A stretch of 12,954 nucleotides of DNA from an uncultured Bacilli bacterium (GCA_947624125.1 CANQIY010000092.1:1-12954); one strand, 5' to 3'; counted from the stretch's first letter, positions 6,301 through 12,898 are shown. The notes: generated from the letters alone by a model not told the origin. A program made the numbers and translations.

Positions 6301-8181
6301 AACATTTAAATCAGGTTTACCATCTCCATTGGTATCACAGTTTAAATCACATTTGCCATCACCGTTAGTATCTTGATTAACAACATTCTTGTCTGGTTTA
6401 CCATCTCCATTGGTATCAACATTAATATCTGGCTTACCATCACCATTAACATCGACATTTAAATCAGGTTTGCCATCACCATCAGTATCAACATTTAAAT
6501 CTGGTTTGCCATCACCATTAACATCAATGTTTGTATCCGGAATTCCATCACCATTTTTATCACAGTTTAAGTCGCATCTACCATCATGATTTGTATCTTG
6601 ATTAGTTAGATTCTTGTCTGGTTTTCCATCACCATCGGTATCAACATTAACGTCAGGTTTTCCATCGCCATCAATATCAATATTTGTATCGGGAATACCA
6701 TCACCGTTCGTATCAACACCAATATCAGGTTTGCCATCACCATCGGTATCGACATTGATATCAGGTTTACCATCACCGTCTAAATCACAGTTAACATCAC
6801 ACTTACCATCACCATCGGTATCTTGATTTGATAGATTTTTATCGGGAATACCATCACCATTTTCATCAACATCAACATCAGGCTTTCCATCACCATCAAC
6901 ATCTTTATTAATATCAGGTTTACCATCACCATATAAATCGACATTAACATCAGGTATACCATCACCATCGGTATCACAGTTTAAATCGCATTTACCATCA
7001 TGATTTGTATCTTGATTAGTTAAATTTTTATCAGGCTTTCCATCGCCATCCGTATCAAGATTAACATCAGGTTTTCCATCGCCATTAACATCAACGTTAA
7101 CATCAGGCTTTCCATCGCCATCTGTATCGATATTAATATCAGGTATACCATCACCATTTTCATCAACGTTTAAATCTGGTTTACCATCACCATTTGTATC
7201 ACAGTTTAAATCGCATTTGCCATCACCATCAGTGTCTTGATTAGTTAAATTCTTATCAGGTTTGCCATCACCATCTGTATCAACATTAATATCAGGTATA
7301 CCATCTTTATTCGTATCAACATTTAAATCCGGTTTGCCATCTCCATTGGTATCAACGTTAACATCGGGCTTTCCATCACCATCAATATCAACGTTTAAAT
7401 CTGGTTTACCATCACCATTGGTATCACAGTTTAAATCACATTTACCATCACCATCAGTGTCTTGGTTAGTTAAATTTTTATCAGGTTTATTATCACCATT
7501 GGTATCAACATTAACATCAGGGTTACCATCGCCATTAACATCGATATTTAAATCTGGAACTCTATCACCATTGGTATCAACATTGATATCCGGTTTACCA
7601 TTACCATTGACATCGACATTGATATCCGGAAAACCATTACCATTTAAATCACAGTTTAAATCACACTTACCATCCTTATTAGTATCTTGATTTAATAGAT
7701 TTTTATTAGGTTTACCATCACCATTCGTATCAACATTAACATCAGGTTTACCATCACCATTAACATCAATATTAACATCAGGCTTTCCATCTCCATTGAT
7801 ATCAACATTATAATCAGGTCTATTATCACCATTTCGGTCACAGTTTATATCACATTTACCATTATAATCGGTATCTTGGTTTAATAAATTCTTATCAGGC
7901 TTTCCATCACCATCAGTATCAATATTAAATCTTGGTGTTCTTCTATCTTTACCATAAGTAATATTTAAATCAGGAATACCATCACCATTTGTATCAATAT
8001 TAACATCGGCTAAACCATCACCATCTAAATCAACATTGATTTTGCTGCCACCTTCTTGCCAGCTACCAAATAATTCAGACGTAAAATTAGTAATAATTAA
8101 TAATAATGTTAGCAATACAATAATTAGCATAAAAGCAATTGCTAATATTTTTTTTCTTTTTAATTCTTCTGTTTTAACCAT
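3382..8181 (-). CDS. Giant membrane-anchored calcium-loop repeat protein (109 thrombospondin-3/dockerin-like units)
   Basis: A 1599-residue protein. Residues 1-10 are basic, and 11-33 form one hydrophobic helix with no clear cleavage site afterwards, so it is probably anchored with the rest outside. Residues 51-1413 are 109 tandem units with consensus D-T-(D/N)-G-D-G-K-P-D-(L/V)-N-V: 90 units of 12 residues, 18 of 15 and one degenerate unit of 13. The DxDGDGxxD pattern is the calcium-binding loop of thrombospondin type 3 and dockerin-type repeats, so many Ca2+ ions could bind. Twenty-three units carry CDxxC pairs. Residues 1414-1599 form a separate domain ending in VGEVSFEVKEC, with two more cysteines (1478, 1593). 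There is no LPXTG motif. The gene starts three bases after the TasA-like gene, with GGGGGA as ribosome site inside that gene's end. A calcium-dependent surface rod, adhesin or matrix tether is inferred. Confidence 0.9.
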   Translation of the reverse strand: MVKTEELKRKKILAIAFMLIIVLLTLLLIITNFTSELFGSWQEGGSKINVDLDGDGLADVNIDTNGDGIPDLNITYGKDRRTPRFNIDTDGDGKPDKNLLNQDTDYNGKCDINCDRNGDNRPDYNVDINGDGKPDVNIDVNGDGKPDVNVDTNGDGKPNKNLLNQDTNKDGKCDLNCDLNGNGFPDINVDVNGNGKPDINVDTNGDRVPDLNIDVNGDGNPDVNVDTNGDNKPDKNLTNQDTDGDGKCDLNCDTNGDGKPDLNVDIDGDGKPDVNVDTNGDGKPDLNVDTNKDGIPDINVDTDGDGKPDKNLTNQDTDGDGKCDLNCDTNGDGKPDLNVDENGDGIPDINIDTDGDGKPDVNVDVNGDGKPDVNLDTDGDGKPDKNLTNQDTNHDGKCDLNCDTDGDGIPDVNVDLYGDGKPDINKDVDGDGKPDVDVDENGDGIPDKNLSNQDTDGDGKCDVNCDLDGDGKPDINVDTDGDGKPDIGVDTNGDGIPDTNIDIDGDGKPDVNVDTDGDGKPDKNLTNQDTNHDGRCDLNCDKNGDGIPDTNIDVNGDGKPDLNVDTDGDGKPDLNVDVNGDGKPDINVDTNGDGKPDKNVVNQDTNGDGKCDLNCDTNGDGKPDLNVDVNGDGKPDVNVDTNGDGKPDKNLSNQDTNKDGKCDLNCDTNGDGIPDVNIDPDGDGEPDLNVDTNGDGKPDVNKDIDGDGIPDIDVDTDGDGKPDKNLTNQDTNGDGKCDLNCDTDGDGVPDVNVDKDGNGKPEINVDEDGDGKCDLNCDTDGDGRPDVNVDENGDGEPDRNVLNQDTDGDGKCDLNCDTNKDGKPDLNVDTNGNGKCDVNCDTDGDGRPDINKDTNGDGKPDVDVDTNGDGKPDKNLSNQDTDGDGKCDLNCDTNGDGMPDVNIDPDGDGKPNINVDTNGDGKPDVNKDIDGDGNPDVDIDTDGDGKPDKNLTNQDTNKDGKCDLNCDTNGDGMPDTNIDTNGDGKPDLNVDTDGNGVPDTNIDVNGDGKPDLNVDTNGDNKPDKNLTNQDTNGDGKCDLNCDTNGDGYPDTNIDPDGDGKPDTNLDKNGDGKPDINVDTDGDGKPDLNVDTDGDGKPDQNVLNQDRDGDGKCDLNCDTNGDGYPDTNIDTNGDGEPDINKDVDGDGKPDVDVDTDGDNKPDKNLSNQDTTGDGKCDLNCDTNGDGIPDTNIDTDGDGKPDINKDIDGDGKPDVDVDTNGDGKPDENLSNQDTNKDGKCDLNCDTDGDGMPDVNIDPDGNGEPDLNVDTNGDGKPDVNKDVDKDGKPDVDVDTDGDNKPDKNLSNQDTNGDGKCDVNCDTDGDGMPDANIDKNGDGKPDQNVDVNGDGKCDVSCDTNGDGTPDKNVDTDGDGEPDLNVDINDDGKCDLNCDTNADGKPDTNVDTDGDGKCDVNCDVVEEEDNGEVDALVTISNANAVNLYVSAADMSKNKVGNSNYYEIKSPTNTSSISLQSNADITRCTYTVTYKTKENDFENMYLNGKNKAQLKNQLILSLVGYKTVNNVSGVFNYNVDLVDIKAQDYVIGEVTIENNAANKNITTHNWNLSLIFRNYRDYDQTNNSNKNSVGEVSFEVKECVRIKSN
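3943..8031 (-). repeat. Coding tandem array of 109 units (36-bp unit, 225-bp higher-order block)
   Basis: About 4.1 kb of in-frame tandem repeats inside the giant surface gene. The base unit is 36 bp. Every few units a 45-bp unit (protein DTDGDGKPDKNLTNQ or similar) occurs, always followed by a unit encoding KCDLNC or a close variant. This defines 17 full blocks: twelve of six units (225 bp), four of five (189 bp) and one of four (153 bp). A final run of nine 12-residue units (3943-4266) lacks the 45-bp spacer and has Cys pairs every two or three units. Third codon positions vary between units (GGT/GGC, CCA/CCG and so on) while the protein pattern holds. This points to an old array kept by selection rather than a very recent expansion. 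Unit boundaries were counted by hand and the total matches the 1599-residue length exactly. Confidence 0.95.
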
Positions 8182-8184
8182 TAT

Positions 8185-8952
8185 CTATTCCCCCAAACTA
8201 CTAGCAATAACTGTATCTTCTTGAACTTGTCCATTAACAGTTGTGCTCTTTATGTCTAATTTTAAATATACCCATTTGCCAATTTCTGTTGTCGGAGTAT
8301 TTTCTTTTAACCATATATATATTTTATATTTTCTTTCTGAAGGATATTTAGTATCCCCAAGAACATCCGTATTATCCGCATTATTTTTAGTTCCAATAAA
8401 ATCACGTAATATTGGATAACTCTTATTATCTTTTGCAACAAGACCACCATTGCCAAAAGTCGTATGATAAACATGGTTTTCACCACTACCAAAGTCAACC
8501 CACTTGCCATTCGTTTCATCATATATACCTATTATTAAATTACTAAAATCAACTAAATCTTTTTCTGTTATTGTTATATTTTCAGAAACTTCTTCATTTT
8601 TTTTAAAATAGTCGATATTACTACTTAAAGACACAGAAAATTCGGCATCAAGATTGCCTTCATTTTTTAAAATCAATGTTGCATATTTTCCCGAACTAAT
8701 ACTATTATTATAATCTGAGTCACCATTTGGTAAATCTTCCGCCGGAGTTGGAAAAAAATCTGTTCCATCCATTGCTTTACTATTACTATCAACAACAATT
8801 TTTAACTCACCAGCAGTCCATTCTGTAACACTAGCTTGTGATTGCACAGAAAAAAAGGCAGAATAAGAAACACTCATTGTTACGAGTGTAAGGATTATTA
8901 CAGATACTACGACAAATAAAGTGTCTCGTTTTATCTCCTTTTTTGATATCAT
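8185..8952 (-). CDS. TasA/camelysin-like (SipW-type) secreted surface protein
   Basis: A 255-residue protein, close in size to TasA, the biofilm fibre subunit of Bacillus. After a basic start (KKEIKRD) there is one hydrophobic helix (about 12-31) running into SYSAFFSVQSQ and then TAGELKIVVD at residues 46-55. This order, a helix, an A-[YF]-F motif and then aGxLxivv, is typical of proteins processed by SipW-like signal peptidases. The body looks beta-rich, with TLILKNEGNLDAEFSVSL (92-109) and IYIWLKENTP (211-220). ATG at 8950-8952 has AAGGTGA (8958-8964) upstream. It is the first gene of a two-gene operon with the giant repeat protein and would be exported with it. No SipW-type peptidase gene is in the window. 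I see no convincing promoter in the 154 bases up to typA. The family call is by motif only; the sequence is diverged from Bacillus TasA. Confidence 0.7.
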   Translation of the reverse strand: MISKKEIKRDTLFVVVSVIILTLVTMSVSYSAFFSVQSQASVTEWTAGELKIVVDSNSKAMDGTDFFPTPAEDLPNGDSDYNNSISSGKYATLILKNEGNLDAEFSVSLSSNIDYFKKNEEVSENITITEKDLVDFSNLIIGIYDETNGKWVDFGSGENHVYHTTFGNGGLVAKDNKSYPILRDFIGTKNNADNTDVLGDTKYPSERKYKIYIWLKENTPTTEIGKWVYLKLDIKSTTVNGQVQEDTVIASSLGE

Positions 8953-9053
8953 CTATGTCACCTTATTCTAAGTTTAACATATATTTTCAAAATGAACAAT
9001 ACCTATATTTAAATTTTTTTCGTAAAATTAATTGACATTTTTTTCACTTTTGT

Positions 9054-9082
9054 TTGCTTTAAATATTAAATAATGCTATAAT
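9054..9082 (+). promoter_or_regulatory. Promoter of typA
   Basis: TTGCTT (9054-9059), a 17-base spacer and a consensus TATAAT (9077-9082) preceded by TGC, making an extended -10. Transcription would start near 9089, leaving a leader of about 18 bases with GGGTGA (9095-9100) six bases before the ATG. Confidence 0.8.
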
Positions 9083-9106
9083 ACTTAGGTTTGTGGGTGA
9101 TATTTT

Positions 9107-10915
9107 ATGGAAATTAGAAATGTAGCAATTATTGCACATGTTGACCATGGTAAAACAGCTTTAGTTGATGAAATTTTAAAATATGTGGGAACATTTAGAG
9201 AAAATCAAGATGCCACTAATTTTTCAATGGATTCTAATCAAATTGAAAAAGAAAGAGGTATTACGATTTTAGCTAAAACAACCTCTATCATATATAATAA
9301 TATAAAGATAAATATTTTAGATACTCCGGGTCATGCCGACTTTGGGGGCGAAGTTGAAAGAATTATGAATATGGTTGATGGCGTTATATTAGTTGTTGAT
9401 GCTTATGAAGGACCAATGCCTCAAACAAGATTTGTTTTAAAAAAAGCAATTGATGCCGGCGTAAAACCGATTGTTGTTATCAATAAAGTTGATAAACCAA
9501 CAGCTAGAATTAAAGAAGTTGTCGATGAAGTTTTAGGTTTATTTTTAGATTTAGGAGCAACTGATGAACAATTAGACTTTAAAGTTGCTTATACTTCGGC
9601 TTTAAATGGAACTTCTAGTTTAAATAGTGATATAACAACGCAAGAAAAATCTTTTAAATGTGTTCTTGATTTAATTGTAAATGAAATTCCAGCACCAAAA
9701 GGAGATATAAATGCTACTCTACAATTTCAACCAGCTTTATTAGACTACAATGATTATGTTGGAAGAATAGCTATTGGCCGTATTTTTAATGGTAAAATTA
9801 AAGTTGGTCAAATGGTAAATTGTTTAAGATTAGATGGAACGGAAAAAACTTTCCGTGTTCAAAAATTATTCGGTTTTACAGCTCTTTCCAAAGTTGAAAT
9901 TGAAGAAGCTGAAGCTGGCGATGTTTGCGCTATTGCGGGTCTTCCTGATATTTCGGTTGGAGAAACTATTACGGAAGTAAATAATCATGAACGTTTACCA
10001 ATTATTCATATCGATGAACCAACTTTACAAATGACTTTTGGGGTAAACTCTTCTCCTTTTGCTGGTTTAGATGGTAAATTATTAACATCCAGAAAAATTG
10101 GTGAAAGATTAATTAAAGAAACCCAAAAAGATGTTAGTTTAAAAGTTGAACAATTAGATTCAGAAAACTTTTTAGTCTCTGGTCGAGGTGAATTACACTT
10201 ATCAATTTTAATTGAAAACATGCGAAGAGAAGGTTTTGAATTACAAGTATCTAAACCAAAAGTTATTATTAAAGAAATAGATGGGGTTAAATGTGAACCA
10301 TATGAAGAATTACAAATTGAAGTTGACGATGAATATATGGGGGCTGTTATTGAAGAACTAAGTACAAGAGGAGCCGAAATGCATGATATGTCTCATATCG
10401 GTACTCTAACCCGCATTACATATACTATACCATCACGTGGTTTAATTGGTTTTGCTACTAATTTTATGACATTAACTAAAGGATATGGTATTATGAACCA
10501 TGCCTTTAAAGAATATGGCCCAATTAATAGTATTAATTTAGGAGAAAGAAAATTAGGGGTTTTAGTTTCTAGTGAACAAGGAAAAGCAACAGCTTATAGC
10601 ATTGGTGGTCTTGAAGACCGAGGTATAATGTTTATTGAACCTAATACTGAAGTTTATGAAGGTATGATTGTAGGTGAATGTAACAGAGATAATGACTTAG
10701 CTGTTAATGTTGTTAAGGGTAAAGAACTTACCAATACAAGAGCGGCTTTCTCTGATAAAACTGTTGTTTTAAAAAGAAATAGACCTATCACTTTAGAATA
10801 TGCACTAGATTATATTAATCAAGATGAATTAGTTGAAGTAACACCTAATCATATTAGACTTCGAAAAATTATTTTAAATACAGAATTAAGAAAGAAATAT
10901 GATTCTAAAAAGTAA
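9107..10915 (+). CDS. typA: Ribosome-associated translational GTPase TypA/BipA
   Basis: A GTPase of the EF-G/LepA superfamily that binds 70S ribosomes and supports 50S assembly and growth under cold or other stress. The 602-residue length is normal for TypA. The G domain motifs are all present: AHVDHGKT (10-17), the switch I ERGITI (49-54), DTPGH (72-76), NKVD (126-129) and TSAL (163-166). A beta-barrel domain II and an EF-G-like domain III follow. The domain V region and the TypA-specific C-terminal domain include SRGLIGF, EGMIVGE and the NTRAAFSDK region. ATG at 9107-9109 is supported by GGGTGA upstream and the short leader. It is a single-gene unit with its own promoter, convergent with the M15 peptidase gene on the right. 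Nothing is unusual about it; it is a conserved housekeeping gene between two accessory-looking minus-strand regions. Confidence 0.98.
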   Translation: MEIRNVAIIAHVDHGKTALVDEILKYVGTFRENQDATNFSMDSNQIEKERGITILAKTTSIIYNNIKINILDTPGHADFGGEVERIMNMVDGVILVVDAYEGPMPQTRFVLKKAIDAGVKPIVVINKVDKPTARIKEVVDEVLGLFLDLGATDEQLDFKVAYTSALNGTSSLNSDITTQEKSFKCVLDLIVNEIPAPKGDINATLQFQPALLDYNDYVGRIAIGRIFNGKIKVGQMVNCLRLDGTEKTFRVQKLFGFTALSKVEIEEAEAGDVCAIAGLPDISVGETITEVNNHERLPIIHIDEPTLQMTFGVNSSPFAGLDGKLLTSRKIGERLIKETQKDVSLKVEQLDSENFLVSGRGELHLSILIENMRREGFELQVSKPKVIIKEIDGVKCEPYEELQIEVDDEYMGAVIEELSTRGAEMHDMSHIGTLTRITYTIPSRGLIGFATNFMTLTKGYGIMNHAFKEYGPINSINLGERKLGVLVSSEQGKATAYSIGGLEDRGIMFIEPNTEVYEGMIVGECNRDNDLAVNVVKGKELTNTRAAFSDKTVVLKRNRPITLEYALDYINQDELVEVTPNHIRLRKIILNTELRKKYDSKK

Positions 10916-10950
10916 AAGAGTAAATACCAAAATGCGTATTTACTCTTTTT
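10914..10950. terminator. Bidirectional intrinsic terminator between typA and the M15 peptidase gene
   Basis: A perfect 14-bp inverted repeat (10914-10927 with 10936-10949) around an 8-base loop, with one arm rich in A and the other ending in CTCTTTT. On the plus strand T residues follow directly; on the minus strand the transcript continues into TTTTACTTTTT. It overlaps the typA stop codon and lies just after the stop of the convergent gene, so it probably ends both. Confidence 0.88.
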
Positions 10951-10951
10951 A

Positions 10952-11680
10952 TTATTTATGATAATTTTTGGCTTTATTTAAAGTATCTTTACCAAAAAAT
11001 TTATCCTCTTTTATATTAACTAATTTTTGAAAATCTAAAACAGCATTTAATGTCTTAAAGCCTACTATTCCATCAACGTCTAAATTAGTATTTAAAGCCC
11101 AATTTAAAAATTGTTGTAATTTTTTTACATCTTCTCCTCTGTCACCATTAACAAAATAGCCTCTTTGAGGTAGTTTGGGAAGTTCCCCATTATATTTTGT
11201 TTTAACTTTCTTTATCCCAAAATAAGCATAAAAATCATTACCAACATTATTAGCATAACCTCTTGTTTCATCACCACGATATAAGCCACTAACCCGATTA
11301 TCTAAATGAACATAATTTTTATCAATATAAGATATCCCTTTAAAACCATAATCTTGGGCTTTACAACAAACTTCTTTTGCTGGAACTATTTTACCATTTT
11401 TATAAAAAGAAACATCCATTGCTCCTTCCGTTACATGTTTACTTGCCTTAGCGCCTCCTATACTTTTATTATATTCATCACAACTATAACCTCTTGACAT
11501 AATTCCTTTATCATAACCATTTAAATCCATAAAGTCTTGAACCATCTTAACTAGAGCTAAATTAATTTTTGTATTATGAGTATGATTTTTTCCATGACAA
11601 CGAAATTCATATGAATTCCAATTTTTTGTTAATTGAATTCTCTCATTATATTGATATTCTTTTATAAAAATTCCTCCCAC
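10952..11680 (-). CDS. M15 family zinc peptidase with peptidoglycan-binding domain (endolysin-like)
   Basis: Probably a zinc-dependent D-Ala-D-Ala carboxypeptidase or endopeptidase acting on cell-wall peptides, as in phage lysins of family M15. Residues 62-90 contain SRGYSCDEYNKSIGGAKASK and then HVTEGAMDV, the HxxxxxxD zinc pattern (H82, D89). The third ligand is H125 in YVHLDNR. Residues 177-239 match a PG_binding_1 fold, with GDRGEDVKKLQQFL and DVDGIVGFKTLNAVLDFQ. There is no signal peptide, so release would need a holin, lysis or an unusual route; this fits a phage-derived or recruited lysin, though no other phage gene is present. The GTG at 11678-11680 overlaps a strong GGGAGG (11673-11678) and has no ribosome site of its own. 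The site is correctly spaced for an AUA codon at 11663-11665, so the protein may really start at residue 6. It lies 38 bases after the SDR gene. Confidence 0.85.
   Translation of the reverse strand: MGGIFIKEYQYNERIQLTKNWNSYEFRCHGKNHTHNTKINLALVKMVQDFMDLNGYDKGIMSRGYSCDEYNKSIGGAKASKHVTEGAMDVSFYKNGKIVPAKEVCCKAQDYGFKGISYIDKNYVHLDNRVSGLYRGDETRGYANNVGNDFYAYFGIKKVKTKYNGELPKLPQRGYFVNGDRGEDVKKLQQFLNWALNTNLDVDGIVGFKTLNAVLDFQKLVNIKEDKFFGKDTLNKAKNYHK
11673..11678 (-). promoter_or_regulatory. Strong ribosome binding site conflicting with the GTG start of the M15 gene
   Basis: GGGAGG on the minus strand begins with the last base of the only in-frame GTG. Counting seven bases downstream puts the start at ATA (11663-11665); the in-frame ATT at 11669-11671 is too close. 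The nearby ATG is out of frame. Confidence 0.6.
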
Positions 11681-11718
11681 TTATAATATATTAATCAATA
11701 TAAAAAGAGAAACGGCCT

Positions 11719-12639
11719 TTATCCCATTACTTGACCACCATTATTATGAATAACTTGTCCAGTAAGATAGCTAGAATCATCACTTGCTAAAAAGACAAAT
11801 GTTGGTGCTAGTTCATAAGGCATTGCACATCTTGCCATCGCAGCATCACTTCCTAAGGAAGGTATTTTTTCTTTAACCCAACATGCTGGTTGTAATGGGG
11901 TCCAAAAATAACCCGGGGCAATTGCATTAACTCTGATATTTTTTAGAGCTAGATTTCTAGCTAAAGCTCTAGTAAAACCAACAATAGCTCCTTTAGTTGT
12001 AACATAATCTATTAATTGCGGTTCACCATAAAAGGCCGTTACCGAACTTAAGTTAATAATTGTGTCACCACTTTTTAAAAAAGGTAAGACTTCTTTAGTT
12101 AAATAAAACATGCCATAAACATTAACTTTCATTGTCCAGTCAAATTGTTCATCACTTATTGCTCCTAATTCATCTTGTTGATATTGTACTCCCGCATTAT
12201 TAACTAATATATTTATTTTACCAAACTTATTAATTGTTTCTTCTACTATATGATGACAAAAATTTTTATCAGTAATATCTCCTGCTAGTAATAAGCATTT
12301 ACCACCTAACTTTTCAATATATTCTTTCGTTTCTTTCGCATCTTCATGTTCATTATAATAAGGGATAACAACATTTGCCCCTTCTTTTACAAAAGCTATC
12401 GCGGCAGCCCTTCCAAGACCACTATCCCCACCAGTTATAATAGCTACCTTATCTTTTAATTTATCACTACCTTTATAATTAGGATTATCAAAAATAGGTT
12501 TAGGTGTCATTAAGTATTCCATGCCTGGTTGCTTACTTTGAGCTTGCTCCGGCGCTACTATTTTATACTTAACACTTTTAATACCTAATGGATAATAATA
12601 ATTATAATATTGGTTTCCAAATTGATAGTCAAAATTCAC
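11719..12639 (-). CDS. Short-chain dehydrogenase/reductase (YdaD/YghA-type)
   Basis: An NAD(P)-dependent oxidoreductase of the classical SDR family, 306 residues, substrate unknown. The cofactor motif is TGGDSGLG (69-76), followed by NNAG (147-150). The catalytic set is N173, S199, Y212 and K216 (YVTTK), all intact. The lead-in PGMEYLMTPKP (38-48) before the Rossmann fold is characteristic of the group containing Bacillus YdaD/YhdF-like general stress proteins and E. coli YghA. The first 20 residues are unusual, rich in Tyr, Asn and Gln. The start is a GTG at 12637-12639, supported by AAGGTG (12647-12652) seven bases upstream; the ATG in between is out of frame and stops at once. It may be co-transcribed with the downstream M15 gene, since I see no convincing terminator in the 38-base gap. 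Confidence 0.92.
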   Translation of the reverse strand: MNFDYQFGNQYYNYYYPLGIKSVKYKIVAPEQAQSKQPGMEYLMTPKPIFDNPNYKGSDKLKDKVAIITGGDSGLGRAAAIAFVKEGANVVIPYYNEHEDAKETKEYIEKLGGKCLLLAGDITDKNFCHHIVEETINKFGKINILVNNAGVQYQQDELGAISDEQFDWTMKVNVYGMFYLTKEVLPFLKSGDTIINLSSVTAFYGEPQLIDYVTTKGAIVGFTRALARNLALKNIRVNAIAPGYFWTPLQPACWVKEKIPSLGSDAAMARCAMPYELAPTFVFLASDDSSYLTGQVIHNNGGQVMG

Positions 12640-12657
12640 TTTCCATCACCTTAGTAT

Positions 12658-12663
12658 ATTATA
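12658..12663 (-). promoter_or_regulatory. Candidate -10 box of the SDR gene
   Basis: A consensus TATAAT lies about 20 bases before the GTG start, with no recognisable -35 at 16-18 bases upstream. Transcription from here would give a very short leader that still contains the ribosome site. The upstream tRNA terminator makes a separate promoter likely. Confidence 0.35.
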
Positions 12664-12705
12664 TGTCCCTCTTTTTAATGGGTGCGGAATTTAATTTTAG
12701 TAAAT

Positions 12706-12730
12706 AAAAAAGTGATACCTACATCACTTT
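12706..12730 (-). terminator. Intrinsic terminator of the tRNA-Glu transcript
   Basis: On the minus strand AAAGTGAT (12723-12730) pairs with ATCACTTT (12709-12716) around a 6-base loop, continuing into a T run (12706-12711). It lies eight bases after the tRNA CCA end and separates the tRNA from the SDR gene. Confidence 0.85.
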
Positions 12731-12738
12731 AATTTCTA

Positions 12739-12815
12739 TGGTAACCCGTACGAGGTTTGAACTCGTGAATGCTGCGCTGAGAACGCAGTGTGTTAGACCA
12801 CTTCACCAACGGGCT
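12739..12815 (-). tRNA. tRNA-Glu (anticodon CTC), CCA encoded
   Basis: A complete 77-base cloverleaf. The acceptor AGCCCGT pairs with ACGGGTT (one G-U). The D arm is GTG/CAC with GG in the loop. The anticodon stem CTGCG/CGCAG encloses TTCTCAG, giving anticodon CTC, which reads GAG. The T arm is ACGAG/CTCGT with loop TTCAAAC, then discriminator A and an encoded CCA. The overall pattern matches bacterial tRNA-Glu. In an AT-rich genome the usual Glu tRNA is TTC; this is the additional isoacceptor for GAG. Confidence 0.93.
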
Positions 12816-12831
12816 AAAAAGCTTTAATCTA

Positions 12832-12860
12832 AGTTTACCACTATCTATTCTTTAAAGCAA
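12832..12860 (-). promoter_or_regulatory. Promoter of tRNA-Glu
   Basis: TTGCTT (12855-12860), a 17-base spacer and TAAACT (12832-12837) with an upstream TGG that fits an extended -10. The same -35 and TG-extended arrangement occurs at typA. The start would fall near 12825, about 10 bases before the mature tRNA. Confidence 0.55.
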
Positions 12861-12898
12861 GAAAAACTTAAATTAGACAGGATAAAATCATAAAATCG

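Noticed and set aside
3947..7690. Many plus-strand reading frames of SGLPSPxVS-type repeats and minus-strand frames rich in Met, Val and Asn across the same region.
   Set aside because: They are mirror or shifted readings of the 36-bp calcium-loop repeat, which rarely forms stops in those frames. They have no ribosome sites and are broken up, while the minus-strand 1599-residue frame explains the whole region.
3943..8031. Short regularly repeated sequence, considered as a CRISPR array.
   Set aside because: The repeats are directly adjacent with no unique spacers, remain in frame, and translate to one conserved protein pattern.
8185..8252. Type IV pilin reading of the basic start and hydrophobic helix in the surface proteins.
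   Set aside because: There is no prepilin G-F-x-x-x-E cleavage motif at the start of the helix, and the motif after the helix fits SipW-type proteins better.
8971..8999. TTGTTC and TAAACT with a 17-base gap as promoter of the TasA-like gene.
   Set aside because: Weak matches, and transcription would begin on the ribosome binding site, leaving almost no leader. The true promoter is not recognisable.
11681..11718. A terminator between the SDR gene and the M15 gene.
   Set aside because: Only a short AT-only stem (TATATT/AATATA) can form and no T run follows it, so I did not call one.
10952..12639. A prophage remnant suggested by the lysin-like M15 peptidase.
   Set aside because: Its neighbours are an SDR oxidoreductase, typA and a tRNA. 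No holin, integrase, structural gene or repeat resembling an attachment site is visible.
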